The position numbers and the translations under genes are program-made. A DNA stretch of 64,000 nucleotides from Virgibacillus_P tibetensis. Lineage in GTDB: Bacteria; Bacillota; Bacilli; Bacillales; Amphibacillaceae. Positions within the stretch are counted from its first letter, which is position 1; each line of letters begins with the position of its first letter. Positions 27,644-36,572 of this stretch are shown here, one piece after another. The stretch lies in assembly GCF_036026595.1 (NCBI RefSeq), contig NZ_JARZFX010000001.1, positions 1-64,000 of the forward strand. Direction: 5' to 3'. A model generated the notes under the pieces. It saw only the letters and a program-made list of their open reading frames with translations, did no database searches and was not told the origin of the DNA.

Positions 27644-28465
27644 ATGAGGAAAAGAGATTTATTAACTCCTATCGGCATTACGTTAGGTTTTATTATGATT
27701 ATGCTTGCTATAATAGCTAAGGGTGGGAGTAGTGGAGCTTCATCCTTCTTGGATATTTCGTCCATTTTTATTGTCATCGGTGGATTAGTTGCTTCGATGC
27801 TAATTAATTTTAAAATGGAGCAAATTAAGTTAACCAATAAAATAATAGGTGAGGCTTTTCATAAAAATGACCAACGTTTACCAGAACTTATTGGGTTATT
27901 TATTCGCTTATCCGAACGAGCCAGGAGAGAAGGGATTCTTGCACTGGAAAATGAATTAGAAGAGGTGGAGGATACTTTTATCCGTAAAGGCATCCTTCTA
28001 GCAGTAGATGGTATAGAACCGGAAGTTATTAATGATATTATGAATGCAGAAATTACAGCCGTGGAAGACCGGCATTATAAAGGAAGAACCTTAATAGAGA
28101 AAGCAGGGGAGTATGCTCCTGCCTGGGGAATGATTGGAACACTGGTAGGTTTGGTACTTATGCTTAATAACCTGCAGGATCCGGCAACTTTAGGCCCGAG
28201 CATGGCTGTAGCCTTGCTAACTACGTTATATGGGACAGTTCTGGCAAACCTAGTGTTCGTCCCAATGGCAAATAAGCTGGAAAGTAAGTCAGAGGAAGAG
28301 ATATTTATAAAGCAAATAATTATAGAAGGCGTCATAGGCGTACAATCAGGTCAGAACCCAAGAATATTAGAAGAGAAGTTAGGTGCATTTCTCCCCAAAG
28401 AGACAAAAAAGAAACAACAGGAAGCGGAACAGGGCTTCGTGGAGGAGAGCATGAATGAAGCGTAG
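27644..28465 (+). CDS. motP: Flagellar stator subunit MotP (Na+-type)
   Basis: A 273-residue membrane protein of the MotA/TolQ/ExbB family with four hydrophobic segments. The cytoplasmic loop (about 70-160) carries charged residues for torque generation, and EYAPAWGMIGTLVGLVLML contains the conserved proline and glycine of segment 3. It works with MotS as the ion-driven stator. Synteny ccpA-motP-motS identifies it as MotP rather than MotA. A ggggagag site selects the ATG at 27644 over an in-frame TTG at 27629. It overlaps motS by 11 bases. Confidence 0.9.
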   Translation: MRKRDLLTPIGITLGFIMIMLAIIAKGGSSGASSFLDISSIFIVIGGLVASMLINFKMEQIKLTNKIIGEAFHKNDQRLPELIGLFIRLSERARREGILALENELEEVEDTFIRKGILLAVDGIEPEVINDIMNAEITAVEDRHYKGRTLIEKAGEYAPAWGMIGTLVGLVLMLNNLQDPATLGPSMAVALLTTLYGTVLANLVFVPMANKLESKSEEEIFIKQIIIEGVIGVQSGQNPRILEEKLGAFLPKETKKKQQEAEQGFVEESMNEA

Positions 28466-29240
28466 AGTAATAAAGAGAAGAAAAAACAATGGTGCTCCTA
28501 AATGGATGGTTACATATTCAGATATGGTAACACTGATCTTAGTCTTTTTTATTTTGTTATTTTCTATGTCACAAATAGATTTAGTTAAATTTGAAGCAAT
28601 CTCTGAATCTTTCCAAAATCGCATGATATTTGATTTTTATCCATCTCCAGTACCAATGGAGAATCCAACAGAGAATACAAGTAATATGGAAAGCGGGAAA
28701 AACTCAAACGAATTTGAGAATCCCAGCCAAAAAAGAAACACTACCGTTCGTGATAGTGAAACTAGTCAGCAGGAGCAATCGTTAACTAGCTTAATACAGG
28801 ATGTTGAAGGGTATTTAAATGAAAATGAATTAAACAATGTAATATCTGCAAATAGAACCGAACGGGGTGTAGTGCTGGTCCTACAGGAAAGCATACTTTT
28901 CAACTCAGGTGATGCTGAGATACTTGATATGGGAAAACCATTTTTAAGTAAAATCGGCACATTAATGAATGAACTACCTAATGATGTTAAAGTGGAGGGA
29001 CATACAGACAGTCGTCCGATATCCAATTACCGCTATCCTTCGAACTGGGAACTTTCCAGTGCAAGAGCTAGTAGTGTAATCAGGTATTTAATTATTGAAG
29101 AGGAATTTGATGAGTCTCGTTTTTCATCAGTTGGCTATGCTGACACCAGGCCGATTGTTCCAAATAACTCACCTGCAAATTGGAGTAAAAACAGGCGAGT
29201 AGAAATTGTTATTTTAGAGAGTGAGGAGGGAGATGACTAA
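28455..29240 (+). CDS. motS: Flagellar stator subunit MotS (Na+-type)
   Basis: A 261-residue MotB-like stator protein. N-terminal basic segment, then one membrane helix starting WMVTYSDMVTLILVFFILLF with the ion-binding aspartate D23. The C-terminal OmpA-like peptidoglycan-binding domain is visible as VEGHTDSRPI and NRRVEIVI. A linker of about 60 residues rich in Asn, Glu and Ser lies between. The residue after the aspartate is methionine. Ion preference is inferred from family, not shown. Confidence 0.9.
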   Translation: MKRRVIKRRKNNGAPKWMVTYSDMVTLILVFFILLFSMSQIDLVKFEAISESFQNRMIFDFYPSPVPMENPTENTSNMESGKNSNEFENPSQKRNTTVRDSETSQQEQSLTSLIQDVEGYLNENELNNVISANRTERGVVLVLQESILFNSGDAEILDMGKPFLSKIGTLMNELPNDVKVEGHTDSRPISNYRYPSNWELSSARASSVIRYLIIEEEFDESRFSSVGYADTRPIVPNNSPANWSKNRRVEIVILESEEGDD

Positions 29241-29261
29241 TAAGCCATCTCCTTTAGTATT

Positions 29262-30419
29262 TTAACGGATTGTCTTAGCATATTTTAATATGTTAACTAA
29301 TAACTTCTCATTTTTTTCGCTAATTTCAGCCTTCCTGGGAATGTCAGGTATAACATCTTCCGTATCATGCCAATTTTCCGGCAATGCGATGGGTGACTCT
29401 GCTTGCCATTTTGTTAACCATGCTAATGGAATTTTTCCTTCCGATGGCTTACCTGTTTTCATCACATTCCATACTTGGGCCCATGCGCGGGGCACCACTC
29501 TCCAGATATCATAACCTCCGCCGCCAAGTGCAATCCATTTGCCATTACAGTATTTATGAGCCAACTCATGTGCCAATAATGGTATTCTTTCATAAATTTC
29601 CATAGAGGCACATAAATGTGTTAAAGGATCAAAACAATGAGCATCTGCTCCGTTTTGAGTTACAATCACATCTGGTTTAAAGAAAGCAGCAATCTCTCTG
29701 AAAGCAGACTCATATACTTGTAAAAAAGATTCATCTTGAGTAAAGGCATCAATTGGCAGATTAAAAGAATAACCATGTCCCTCTTTAATGCCTCTTTCAT
29801 TTACGTGCCCCGTTCCAGGAAATAAATATCTCCCTGTTTCGTGAATGGAGAATGTGCAAACATTTGGATCATCATAAAAAGCCCACTGAACGCCGTCACC
29901 ATGGTGAGCATCCGTATCAACATATAAGACTTTTAAATTAAATTTTTCTCTAATATATTTAATTGCAACAGCCCCGTCGTTATAGATACAGAAGCCTGCT
30001 GCTTTTCGCTTGAAGCCGTGGTGTAAACCTCCACCTAGATTAAGTGCATGATCCACATCCCCATTTAAGACGGCATCTACTGCTGTCAGTGTACCACCGA
30101 CGAGATAGCTTGAAGCTTCGTGCATGTTATTAAAAATAGGTGTATCTTCTGTACCTAGTCCGTATTCAATACCTTCACTTTCGGTTAATTCATCCCTGCT
30201 TGCTTTTTTAACAGCTTCGATATAAGCCTTGTCATGAAATAATGAAAGTTCTTCTTCCGTTGCCAAACGTGGTTTTATAATATCCTGTGCACTCAAGGAA
30301 TTTGTATGTTCTAATAATTCTTTCGCCAGTACAACCCTTTTTTGATTAAAGGGATGGTCAGGGTTGAAGCGATAATCCAAGAAAGCATTAGAAAAAACAA
30401 AGGAAGCCTTGCCTGTCAT
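29262..30419 (-). CDS. acuC: Acetoin utilization deacetylase AcuC
   Basis: A 385-residue class I histone-deacetylase-like zinc enzyme. Active-site features: LGGGLHHGF, the metal-binding YVDTDAHHGDGVQ, QNGADAH and the C-terminal LGGGGYD. In B. subtilis AcuC deacetylates and reactivates acetyl-CoA synthetase AcsA that AcuA has acetylated. It is the last gene of acuABC, overlapping acuB by 4 bases. It converges with motS; a weak hairpin (29229-29252) lies at the junction. acsA itself is not in this window. Confidence 0.92.
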   Translation of the reverse strand: MTGKASFVFSNAFLDYRFNPDHPFNQKRVVLAKELLEHTNSLSAQDIIKPRLATEEELSLFHDKAYIEAVKKASRDELTESEGIEYGLGTEDTPIFNNMHEASSYLVGGTLTAVDAVLNGDVDHALNLGGGLHHGFKRKAAGFCIYNDGAVAIKYIREKFNLKVLYVDTDAHHGDGVQWAFYDDPNVCTFSIHETGRYLFPGTGHVNERGIKEGHGYSFNLPIDAFTQDESFLQVYESAFREIAAFFKPDVIVTQNGADAHCFDPLTHLCASMEIYERIPLLAHELAHKYCNGKWIALGGGGYDIWRVVPRAWAQVWNVMKTGKPSEGKIPLAWLTKWQAESPIALPENWHDTEDVIPDIPRKAEISEKNEKLLVNILKYAKTIR

Positions 30420-31069
30420 AATTTTGGCTCCGGTATATTATTTGGCCACATTAATTCATATCCTGCTTCTCGCAAGTCCTGTATTACTGGCAACGGATTC
30501 ATAGTTTGTATACGGAAAACCAAGATCTTATAGTTAGGGTCATCTTTATATGGGTAAACCAAAACAGAAACTATATTTGCTTTTCGTTTTCCAAATATAG
30601 AAGTGACCTCTGGTAAAATACCAGGTTTATGTGGTACTTTTATTTCGATATGCGAACTTTGCACATGAGTACCAGTTAATTGAATTAACGTATAGAGCAT
30701 ATCTTTTTCAGTTACAATACCTACTAGTTTATTTCCTTTTCTGACAACAGGTAAGGAAGCAAATTCTTCATCATAAAAAATCCGCGCAATTTCCTCAACG
30801 AAATCTAATGGATGGATGGTTACGACAGGATGGCTCATAATCGTTTGAATTTCATTTTCCAGCTCCTGCTGCTCAGTATCTTTCATAAAAATGGACGGGC
30901 TGGCATCACGGACATCGCGGTCGGAGACAATACCAATAATCTGATACTCTTCATTCACAATTGGAATATGTCTAATTCGATGTTCCTGCAGTAACTGTAA
31001 AGCCTGAGCAATTGACGCAGTAGGTGGTAAAGTGACAACATCAGTTTTCATAATCTCTTCTACTAACAC
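30416..31069 (-). CDS. acuB: Acetoin utilization protein AcuB (CBS-CBS-ACT)
   Basis: A 217-residue regulatory protein. Two CBS domains (about 1-60 and 75-135) precede an ACT-like domain (about 140-217, IEIKVPHKPGILPEVTSIF). CBS pairs bind adenine nucleotides, so it may couple AcuA/AcuC to energy state; its precise role is not established. Starts with GTG, sharing one base with the acuA stop. Tight packing indicates translational coupling within acuABC. Confidence 0.88.
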   Translation of the reverse strand: MLVEEIMKTDVVTLPPTASIAQALQLLQEHRIRHIPIVNEEYQIIGIVSDRDVRDASPSIFMKDTEQQELENEIQTIMSHPVVTIHPLDFVEEIARIFYDEEFASLPVVRKGNKLVGIVTEKDMLYTLIQLTGTHVQSSHIEIKVPHKPGILPEVTSIFGKRKANIVSVLVYPYKDDPNYKILVFRIQTMNPLPVIQDLREAGYELMWPNNIPEPKL

Positions 31070-31725
31070 TATAATCCCTCCCTCATGTTGCGGTAACGGT
31101 GCCGCTGTAAAAACCGTAATGTATCAAATCTTTTAATCGAATCTTCTGACACATTTTTTCCAATGCGTACCATTAAGCAGTTGGCTGGATGTGAAATAAT
31201 TTCAGGGTCATCCGTTGGAGCTGGTAGTAGACCCCCTGCACCCATCATCTTTTCCATTACTTTTCGGTAGTTCCATATACTCAATTCCGTTCTTTCTAAA
31301 TCCCAATGCCAGTAGTATTCTGTGGATATAACAATATAATTTTCCATGAAAGAATCCATCATTGATACTTCTAATAAACCCGAAGCAATTCGTGCCCCTC
31401 GGTATTCGGGTACCACTTCGATGGCTCCCAGTTCAATTAGGTCTTCCATATTAAATTCGGACCATCTTTCCAATTCGTCAGGGTAAAGGTATGTTACATA
31501 ACCAATAATTGTATCTTCAGTTCTAGCTATAATAATTCGCCCCTCTGGAAAATCGGCAATACTTAATACTGCCTCAAACTGTTTGTCTGGCGGTCGGAAT
31601 GCAGTTAGTTGTTCATGAAAATGATATTTCTTAAGCTTGGCAGAAGGAAGAGGACCTTCAATAGTAATTATGCCACTCGACGTTGGACGTGTTAAAGAGT
31701 GGTATTCTTTTGTATGATTCATCAT
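31069..31725 (-). CDS. acuA: Protein lysine acetyltransferase AcuA
   Basis: A 218-residue GNAT-fold acetyltransferase. The acetyl-CoA binding region is visible as AIEVVPEYRGARIASGLLEV (about 118-137). In B. subtilis AcuA acetylates and switches off acetyl-CoA synthetase. Adjacent ATG codons occur at 31725 and 31722, behind aggtggtg. A TATAAT -10 and a cre-like site lie 20-47 bases upstream, consistent with known CcpA repression of the operon. Confidence 0.9.
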   Translation of the reverse strand: MMNHTKEYHSLTRPTSSGIITIEGPLPSAKLKKYHFHEQLTAFRPPDKQFEAVLSIADFPEGRIIIARTEDTIIGYVTYLYPDELERWSEFNMEDLIELGAIEVVPEYRGARIASGLLEVSMMDSFMENYIVISTEYYWHWDLERTELSIWNYRKVMEKMMGAGGLLPAPTDDPEIISHPANCLMVRIGKNVSEDSIKRFDTLRFLQRHRYRNMREGL

Positions 31726-31744
31726 TTCACCACCTATTGTTAGA

Positions 31745-31772
31745 TAAATACGCTTTCATAATTACCATTATA
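31745..31772 (-). promoter_or_regulatory. acuA promoter -10 with adjacent cre-like site
   Basis: On the - strand TATAAT occupies 31772-31767. Just downstream, near the expected transcription start, is a cre-like 14-mer (31745-31758; + strand TAAATACGCTTTCA), two mismatches from TGWAANCGNTNWCA. A site there would block transcription. acuABC is CcpA-repressed in B. subtilis. Confidence 0.5.
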
Positions 31773-31814
31773 CAGCAATAACGTTGGTATTTTTAGTAAT
31801 TTCATAATTTGGGG

Positions 31815-31870
31815 TATAAAAATAGAAGGGAGGATCCCGCCCTTCATTAATGGCGGGTTCTGCCCTTCTA
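31815..31870 (-). terminator. Intrinsic terminator of the PBP gene
   Basis: An interrupted stem (31823-31841 with 31852-31870) made of an 8-bp outer and 6-bp inner helix. Read on the - strand it is followed by TTTTTATAC. It begins 9 bases after the PBP stop. Confidence 0.8.
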
Positions 31871-31879
31871 TCTGGAATA

Positions 31880-34852
31880 CTAGTTTTCATCTTCGTTTTC
31901 TTCATCGTTGCTATTGTCATCATCATCTTCGTTGTCATCGTCTTCTTGATCTTCTTCTTTATCTTTATCTTTATCTTTATCTTTATCTTTGTCCTTATCT
32001 TCGTCTTTATCTTTCTTTTTATCTTCTTCATCCGGTGTTTCAGGTTCCGGTTTGGAAGTATCTCCAACCAAAATTTCTTTTGACGCAGAAGATTCCAGTC
32101 CAAAATAGTCAACAGCTTTAACATGGTAGACAGCACTATTGTCACCTATAGAATAATCAGTAGAAGTTGTACTACCTATTAGACTGAAATTTCCACCACG
32201 TTTATCTGAACGGTAAATTCGATATCCTACTACGTCTTTACTACTGGATTTGTTCCAAGACAACTTATTTCCAGACTTCTTTAGGGATGTTGGAGCTGAT
32301 GGATTTTTACCATCATCTTCAATTGCATTTCCGACATCTGTATTAGGAATGCCAATTTTCTCCCATTTTTCCCTGTCTGCACCTCGAGGGAAGAGTTGCG
32401 ATAAATCGCTTAATTTATCATAATCATTTCGTTTCAGAAATTCCGGATTAAAGGCCAGCCCATCTCCTTCTGTAAATTCACTTGGTGTATTTGGCCCCGC
32501 GATCACTGCTTTCCCATCAACCATCACATAACTACCTGTAACTAAACTGTCATCCTCTTCCTTGGGAACAAACTTCGAGTTAAATAGGTCTGTTTTAATT
32601 AAGCCTGCTTTTTTACAAAGCTCAGATGGAAGCATTCCCGAGATTGCACAATAACTTCTTTCTACAATTCCATCCGGACGCTTGAACCTTTCTGTAGGTG
32701 CTAATAATTCAGGATTAATATCCTGTGCACTGTTCATTAGCTCTGCCCATAAATTAAGATTTCTTTGACTGTAAGTTAAGGAGCAATTTGAACATTCATT
32801 TATAGAATGCGGTGTCCTATAGCCAATCCAAGTACCGAAAGTCACATTTGGATTTGTTGCGACAAACCAAGCATCATTATAATCATTTGATGTTCCGGTT
32901 TTGCCTGCCCAATCTACATTCCCATGTTTTAATCGAGAATTCAGGTAACGTGCTGTTCCGCTACTAATGACATCACGCATTATATCAATTGTTAGGTAGT
33001 TTGTTTGGGCGGTAAATACATCTACGGTCTCTTGTTCATGTTCGTAGATTACTTCGCCATCATTGGTTGTAATTTTCTCAATCATATATGCATCTGCAAA
33101 CTTTCCGTCATTACCAAAGGTGGCAAAGGCATTGGTGTTCTCTTCAACTGTAATACCAACATCCATAGAACCGATAGAAAGTGATGGGTAAACGTAGTCA
33201 CCTTCTGATAGTGAGGTAATACCCATTTTATCTAAATATTCTTTAGCAGGATTATCATTTATTATTTTCGTATATATTTCAGCCGCTGGAATATTATAGG
33301 AATTAGCAAAAGCTGTACGTGCAGAAACAATCCCGTAATTCCCACCACCATAGTTTCTCGGCTTATCTGCGGGCCAGCCAGCTAGCTGTTTATTATAATC
33401 AGCTAGCGCTGTAGCAGGCTGTACGACACCTTTTTCCATGGCAGGTGCATAATCAAGTAATGGTTTAATTGTACTACCAATAGATCGCTTTGCTTTCGTT
33501 GCATAATTGTAATAATTATACTCTTCTTCATGACTTTGATCCCGACCGCCAACAAAACTGATTATTCTTCCAGTGTTATTCTGGATTAACATTCCACCAG
33601 CTTGAATTTGCTCTGTCTTCTCTATGGTTTCTCCAGTTTCTTCATCTTTTACTGTAAATGTTCGGTCAGGACCATAGTGGTCATAATTTTTTATAACTTC
33701 TTTAAAGACATCGTAAATATCTTTATCAATTGTAGAGTGAATTTGATAGCCATTCATTCTTAAATCACGGTCTGCTTTTATTTCATATTCATCTTTCAAT
33801 TCTTGGTTATTGGCTAAATCTTCTTCTGTATACCCATCTTTCTCACTTAAATAGTTTACCAGCAGATCTTTGGCTCTTGCTTGAATTTCATAAGTTAAAT
33901 CCGGGTAATTATCTAAAGGAGATTCCCTGGCTTCAGTGAAGTCTGCAACGATATCATAGTTCAGTGCTTCATCGTATTCATCTCTTGTAATATATTCAGA
34001 TTCATACATTCTGTTTAGGACAGTGTTCATCCGATTCAGACCGGGTTTTAACCTATCCTCATCCTTTAATCCACCCGAATTTTCAAACGGTGTATAAGCA
34101 GAGGGGCTCTGTGGAAGTCCTGCTAAATAAGCTGCTTGTGGCAGGTTTACGTCTTTTGCATCTACACCAAAAATACCTCTGGCTGCTGTTTGAATTCCAG
34201 CAATGTTTCCTCCGGATGCTTCACGTCCATATGGAACTATATTCAGATAAGCTTCTAAGATTTCCTCTTTTTCAAAGAAACGTTCGAGTCGAAGTGCTAG
34301 TAAAATTTCAACAGCTTTACGTTCAAAAGAAACTTCATTTGTTAAGATCTGATTTTTGATCAGCTGCTGCGTTAGTGTACTTCCACCTGTTTTCATATCT
34401 GAGTTAAATGCTTCCTGCATCATTGCACGAACAATGGCTTTAGGAACAACCCCTTTATGTTCATCAAAATATTCATCCTCTGTTGCAATAACTGCATTTA
34501 TGAGTGTTTCAGAAATATTGTCAAGCGAGACCTCTTCTCTATGTATGTCGGCACGAACATCCCCAAGGAATATATCGTTGGAAAAATAGAGTTTGGATGT
34601 TTCCTCATAATTGTAAATATCCTGTGCCATAACGTCGTACGCTCTTATTGGTTCATCCTTTACCAGAGATGCAAAATAACCTGCACCAATACCACCGGCA
34701 AAGAATAACCCGACAAATCCAACTATAAAGAAAAATAGTACTACATTCCAAAACACATCGTATGTGATACGTGATGATCTCTGGATAATTCCTTCTTTCC
34801 ATATTTGTTGTATTTTTTGATTGTATTTATGAATCCGTTGTTTAAAATCCAT
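31880..34852 (-). CDS. Class A penicillin-binding protein (PBP1A-like) with FN3 and acidic tail
   Basis: A bifunctional peptidoglycan synthase of 990 residues. A cytoplasmic start and one membrane segment (about 34-60) precede the GT51 glycosyltransferase domain with catalytic ATEDEYFDEHKG (E125 region), GGSTLTQQLIKN and the RKAVEILLALRLE motif. The transpeptidase has S460-T-I-K463, an SYN motif, and K651-T-G-T. Then come a fibronectin type III-like domain (about 865-935) and a tail of about 55 residues made almost only of Asp, Glu, Lys and Asn. It sits where B. subtilis has acsA. An aggaggt site precedes the ATG. Closest named relatives are ponA-type PBPs. Confidence 0.9.
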   Translation of the reverse strand: MDFKQRIHKYNQKIQQIWKEGIIQRSSRITYDVFWNVVLFFFIVGFVGLFFAGGIGAGYFASLVKDEPIRAYDVMAQDIYNYEETSKLYFSNDIFLGDVRADIHREEVSLDNISETLINAVIATEDEYFDEHKGVVPKAIVRAMMQEAFNSDMKTGGSTLTQQLIKNQILTNEVSFERKAVEILLALRLERFFEKEEILEAYLNIVPYGREASGGNIAGIQTAARGIFGVDAKDVNLPQAAYLAGLPQSPSAYTPFENSGGLKDEDRLKPGLNRMNTVLNRMYESEYITRDEYDEALNYDIVADFTEARESPLDNYPDLTYEIQARAKDLLVNYLSEKDGYTEEDLANNQELKDEYEIKADRDLRMNGYQIHSTIDKDIYDVFKEVIKNYDHYGPDRTFTVKDEETGETIEKTEQIQAGGMLIQNNTGRIISFVGGRDQSHEEEYNYYNYATKAKRSIGSTIKPLLDYAPAMEKGVVQPATALADYNKQLAGWPADKPRNYGGGNYGIVSARTAFANSYNIPAAEIYTKIINDNPAKEYLDKMGITSLSEGDYVYPSLSIGSMDVGITVEENTNAFATFGNDGKFADAYMIEKITTNDGEVIYEHEQETVDVFTAQTNYLTIDIMRDVISSGTARYLNSRLKHGNVDWAGKTGTSNDYNDAWFVATNPNVTFGTWIGYRTPHSINECSNCSLTYSQRNLNLWAELMNSAQDINPELLAPTERFKRPDGIVERSYCAISGMLPSELCKKAGLIKTDLFNSKFVPKEEDDSLVTGSYVMVDGKAVIAGPNTPSEFTEGDGLAFNPEFLKRNDYDKLSDLSQLFPRGADREKWEKIGIPNTDVGNAIEDDGKNPSAPTSLKKSGNKLSWNKSSSKDVVGYRIYRSDKRGGNFSLIGSTTSTDYSIGDNSAVYHVKAVDYFGLESSASKEILVGDTSKPEPETPDEEDKKKDKDEDKDKDKDKDKDKDKEEDQEDDDNEDDDDNSNDEENEDEN

Positions 34853-34981
34853 TGTAAAACCTCCTAAAATTCCACCTCTAATTATAGCATAAGTACGTTT
34901 TATGTTGAATAAGAAATACCACTATATTGCTTTTTAAGCATTAATATGATATGAATATATATATAAACAAGATAACAATTT

Positions 34982-35213
34982 GCGAGGAAAGAATATAGTA
35001 GCTTTTGCAAATCCCTTTTAAAGAGAGCTGGCGGTAGGTGTAAGCTAGTATATATTTGCAGGTGAATTACAATCTGGAGCAATTTCTTTTATGGCAACCA
35101 TTTAAGAAACGGTGGAAACATCGTTAACAACCCCAAGTGGCAATTTAATTGCAACAAGGGTGGTACCGCGTGTTAAACTCGTCCCTTTTTATTTAAGGGG
35201 GGAGTTTTTTTGT
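34982..35213 (+). ncRNA. T-box riboswitch, tyrosine specifier
   Basis: The canonical T-box AAGGGTGGTACCGCG lies at 35156-35170. Stem I elements (agagagc...ggcggtaggtg) and a TAC specifier (35068-35070) in the gaaTTACaa context precede it. The terminator is formed by 35176-35187 with 35197-35212 plus T residues. Uncharged tRNA-Tyr should favour antitermination and expression of tyrS. The 5' border is approximate. Confidence 0.9.
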
Positions 35214-35244
35214 TATTTAACTTAAGATATGGAGAGTGAATGGT

Positions 35245-36516
35245 ATGACAATTCTACAGGATCTGGAAACAAGAGGGTTAATTCATCAAACAACAGATAG
35301 AGAAGGACTGGAAAAGCACCTCACAGAAAACAAGGTCACATTATATTGCGGGTTTGACCCGACAGCTGACAGCCTGCATATTGGGCATTTGCTTCCTGTA
35401 ACCATGCTAAAGAGATTCCAAAAAGCGGGACACAAGCCAATTGCTTTAATTGGAGAGGGAACAGGAATGATTGGCGATCCAAGTGGTCGAACCAGTGAGC
35501 GTTCGTTAAATGAAACTGAAGTTGTTAAAGAATATAGTGAAAAAATTAGACAGCAAATAGCCAGGCTGCTTGATTTTGATAATGGGGAAAACCCTGTTCT
35601 CTCAAGAAACAATCATGATTGGTTAGCAAGTATGACTGTAATCGATTTTCTTCGTGATGCAGGAAAGCATTTCGGGATAAATTACATGCTTGCAAAAGAG
35701 TCTGTTTCTGCACGGATCGAACAGGGGATAACTTTTACCGAGTTCAGCTATATGATACTGCAATCGCTAGACTTTCTAAAATTATATGAACAAGAAAATT
35801 GCACATTACAAATTGGCGGAAGTGATCAGTGGGGAAACATTACTGCAGGCATGGAATTTATACGCCGTTCAAGAGAACAGCAAGAAGAAGAGATAAAAGT
35901 TTATGGATTGACTGTGCCACTAATTACAAAAGCGGATGGTACAAAATTCGGTAAAACTGCAGGTGGTGCGATTTGGCTTGACCCTGAGAAAACAACACCA
36001 TATGAGTTTTATCAATTTTGGCTAAACACAGATGACCGTGACGTTATCAAGTTCCTGCGTTACTTCACATTTATCTCTGAAGATGAAATGAATGAGCTTG
36101 AAAATGAAGTGAACAGCAGTCCCGAAAATCGTATCGCACAAAAGCGTCTAGCGGAAGAAATGACAGAAATAGTTCATAGCCAAGAGGCTTTGAAGCAAGC
36201 TCAAAAAATATCAGCTTCATTATTTAGCGGAGATTTAAAGCAATTATCAGCAAGCGACATCGGACAAGGCTTTAAAGATGTACCAACATATCAAGTATCT
36301 AAAAAAGATATTACGCTAATTGACTTATTAGTGAATGCATCAATTTCTTCTTCCAAAAGGCAAGCAAGAGAAGATATCAGTAATGGTGCGATTTACATTA
36401 ATGGAGAACGGAAACGGGATTTGGACTACACGGTAAGTGAAGTGGATCGTATTGAAGGGAAATTTACTATTATTCGTCGGGGAAAGAAAAAATACTACTT
36501 AATCGATTTTAAATAG
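35245..36516 (+). CDS. tyrS: Tyrosyl-tRNA synthetase
   Basis: A 423-residue class I aminoacyl-tRNA synthetase. It has the HIGH motif (DSLHIGHLLPVTML), the substrate site YMILQSLDFLKLY and GGSDQWGNI, the KMSKS-equivalent KFGKT, and a C-terminal S4 RNA-binding domain (about 355-423). An in-frame GTG at 35236 overlaps the ggagag site, so the ATG at 35245 is used. A T-box with a Tyr specifier precedes it, confirming the amino acid. A strong terminator follows. Confidence 0.96.
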   Translation: MTILQDLETRGLIHQTTDREGLEKHLTENKVTLYCGFDPTADSLHIGHLLPVTMLKRFQKAGHKPIALIGEGTGMIGDPSGRTSERSLNETEVVKEYSEKIRQQIARLLDFDNGENPVLSRNNHDWLASMTVIDFLRDAGKHFGINYMLAKESVSARIEQGITFTEFSYMILQSLDFLKLYEQENCTLQIGGSDQWGNITAGMEFIRRSREQQEEEIKVYGLTVPLITKADGTKFGKTAGGAIWLDPEKTTPYEFYQFWLNTDDRDVIKFLRYFTFISEDEMNELENEVNSSPENRIAQKRLAEEMTEIVHSQEALKQAQKISASLFSGDLKQLSASDIGQGFKDVPTYQVSKKDITLIDLLVNASISSSKRQAREDISNGAIYINGERKRDLDYTVSEVDRIEGKFTIIRRGKKKYYLIDFK

Positions 36517-36521
36517 AACGA

Positions 36522-36554
36522 AAAGACACGAACACTTTGTTCGTGTCTTTTTTT
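36522..36554 (+). terminator. Intrinsic terminator after tyrS
   Basis: A 13-bp perfect stem (36522-36534 with 36538-36550), 3-base loop and TTTT. Confidence 0.9.
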
Positions 36555-36572
36555 GCTAGAAAATATATGAAT

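Noticed and set aside
31850..32083. Open frame of 77 codons, very hydrophobic, on the + strand opposite the PBP tail
   Set aside because: It is the antisense of the Asp/Lys hexamer tract; hydrophobicity results from the repeat. No ribosome site.
31880..34852. Naming the PBP gene ponA
   Set aside because: ponA is next to recU in B. subtilis, and the genome may have several class A PBPs. Only the class is supported.
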